Origin: Planctomycetota bacterium
GTDB taxonomy: Bacteria > Planctomycetota > Phycisphaerae > WQYP01
NCBI GenBank assembly: GCA_021852245.1
Contig: JAJZNY010000375.1
Location: forward strand, 1 to 5,808
Direction: 5' to 3'
DNA length: 5,808 bases
Each line of letters opens with the position of its first letter. Positions within the stretch are counted from its first letter, which is position 1. The notes beneath the pieces were generated by a model that was not told where the DNA came from, did not search any database, and saw nothing but the letters and a program-made list of their open reading frames with translations. A program made the position numbers and the translations under genes. Shown one piece after another: positions 5,055 to 5,808 of the stretch.

Positions 5055-5097
5055 ACGAGCCCCAACATTTCAATATCTATGGTGAACCATAACGCGG
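5029..5097 (-). repeat. Module-border repeat, copy D
   Basis: This is the most diverged copy. The 51-bp core at 5047-5097 keeps the two ends, CGCGTTATG and TATGGTCGCC, at exactly the same distance, while the middle differs (27 of 51 identical to copy A). The AT-rich extension (ATCGATAAAAAATCAATG) is close to that of copy C. The ATG at 5054 opens the RHS-tip gene, with GTTGGGG a few bases upstream as a possible SD. It is the promoter-side border of the array. The 190 bp between it and the rhodanese gene hold no convincing gene, only a short proline run frame (MMPPPPPPTV). Confidence 0.65.
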
Positions 5098-5291
5098 GGG
5101 GCAGGCGAAATCAAACGGTGGGTGGCGGTGGTGGTGGCATCATGGGCGTGTCGGAGGGGCCGGTGGAGTCAATCCAACGGCCCGCATTTAGGATGGTCGC
5201 ATCAGATATATGGCGGCCTCTACGTGAGTGCTACAAAACACTTAAAGACCGGGAACCCAGTTTATGAAAACGCCAATTTCGGCAATTATTT

Positions 5292-5808
5292 TCAGCCACA
5301 CTTGCAGTCGCCGGACGACCCCTTGTTCCATGGCATTTTTGCCAGAATCGCCCCCATGGCACAGGTGTCGGTGATACCCGAGAAGGTCAGGCCACAGCCA
5401 ACTCCGAGCGGGATAATGAGGAACCATGGATTGACGAAAAGTCCCAACAGCGTTCCGAGAGCAGCCAGCGCCCCGGCGGTAATTCGCACCTGCCGGTCGA
5501 GGGCGATGACTTTTCGCTCACCGGCCTTGACCGGATAACCAGATTCCTGCCAGGCAAGTATTCCGCCGGAGACTGAGAGGGCTTTCTGGAAATCGGACTC
5601 CATCAGCTTTCGAACGGCCATTCCGGAACGATTACCCGAGCGGCAGATGATGTAGATGGGCTCGTCGGGATGCTTTTGATGTTCGGCAACGATTTCACGA
5701 CTGAGCTGGTCAAGCGGAATACATTTGGAGCCGGGGATATGCTGCCCCTCAAATTCCGCGTGAGTGCGAACATCAATGAGAACCGCCCCACCTTGATTGA
5801 TGTGCGCT
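5292..5808 (-). CDS. Rhodanese-like sulfurtransferase with C-terminal membrane domain (5' end beyond window)
   Basis: The visible 171 residues begin inside the protein (AHINQGGAVLIDVRTHAEFE) and run to the stop at 5292. Residues 8-95 are a rhodanese domain: LIDVRTHAEFEGQHIPGS, then the active-site loop CRSGNRSG with the sulfur-carrying Cys at visible residue 55, then VSGGILAWQESGYPV. Two membrane helices follow at about 108-123 and 126-143. CAMGAILAKMPWN (149-161) is the signature end of the DUF2892 / YgaP-type membrane domain. YgaP-like proteins hold a cytoplasmic rhodanese on two helices and handle sulfane sulfur. An unusual GDCKCG ends the protein and could bind metal or sulfur. It lies upstream of the RHS array in the same direction, but about 240 bp separate them and nothing links their functions. 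Identification of both domains is firm. Confidence 0.92.
   Translation of the reverse strand, partial: AHINQGGAVLIDVRTHAEFEGQHIPGSKCIPLDQLSREIVAEHQKHPDEPIYIICRSGNRSGMAVRKLMESDFQKALSVSGGILAWQESGYPVKAGERKVIALDRQVRITAGALAALGTLLGLFVNPWFLIIPLGVGCGLTFSGITDTCAMGAILAKMPWNKGSSGDCKCG

Noticed and set aside
2007..5097. The four repeats as a CRISPR array
   Set aside because: Copies are 27-38 of 51 identical to copy A, and their spacing ranges from about 340 to 1850 bp with genes between, unlike the regular short spacers of CRISPR.
5240..5291. GCC...GGC inverted repeat after the rhodanese stop as a terminator
   Set aside because: The stem is only three to four base pairs and is followed by GTTTTC, too weak to support.

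Overview
The window looks like a piece of a moderately GC-rich bacterial chromosome. Every gene I can support reads on the minus strand. My best guess at the source is a planctomycete, perhaps Phycisphaerae-like. The guess rests on the wording of the RHS core (YQGMTLDAVTGLYDERNRDY, then LGRWMEQDPAQFINGANTYQ), on the family of C-terminal domain attached to it, and on intergenic repeats of the ACGCAGAGG / CACGCCAAGGCGCGAAG type. This comes from memory of such genomes, not from a search.

Layout, in the direction of transcription (high to low coordinates). At 5808-5292 is the 3' part of a rhodanese gene with a C-terminal two-helix membrane domain. About 240 bp of DNA without a convincing gene follows. 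From about 5097 to 1989 lies a repeat-bounded array. Four copies of a 51-bp core repeat (A 2007-2057, B 2864-2914, C 3202-3252, D 5047-5097; same orientation, same length) cut it into three modules. Module D-C holds an orphan RHS tip fused to a LysM-like segment and a domain with a His-Gly...Ala-Cys pattern, followed by an overlapping multi-pass membrane protein gene. Module C-B is a wreck: an RHS stub joined within a few bases to the tail of a lost membrane-protein gene. Module B-A holds a 50-codon ORF coupled to a four-helix membrane protein gene. After the array, 1936-1514 is intergenic, with at least two pairs of imperfect inverted repeats. From 1513 to the left edge is the 5' part (504 codons) of mutS.

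Reading as a whole: two ordinary chromosomal genes flank what looks like a reservoir of displaced RHS C-terminal cassettes, each paired with a membrane protein that could be its immunity or partner protein. The repeat itself carries an SD-like GAGG and the start codon (ATG or GTG, encoding MVAI/VVAI/MVAV) of the ORF after it. The cassettes may therefore be exchanged between repeats while keeping a translation start. The arrangement is directly visible in the sequence. The toxin/immunity role and cassette exchange are inferences.
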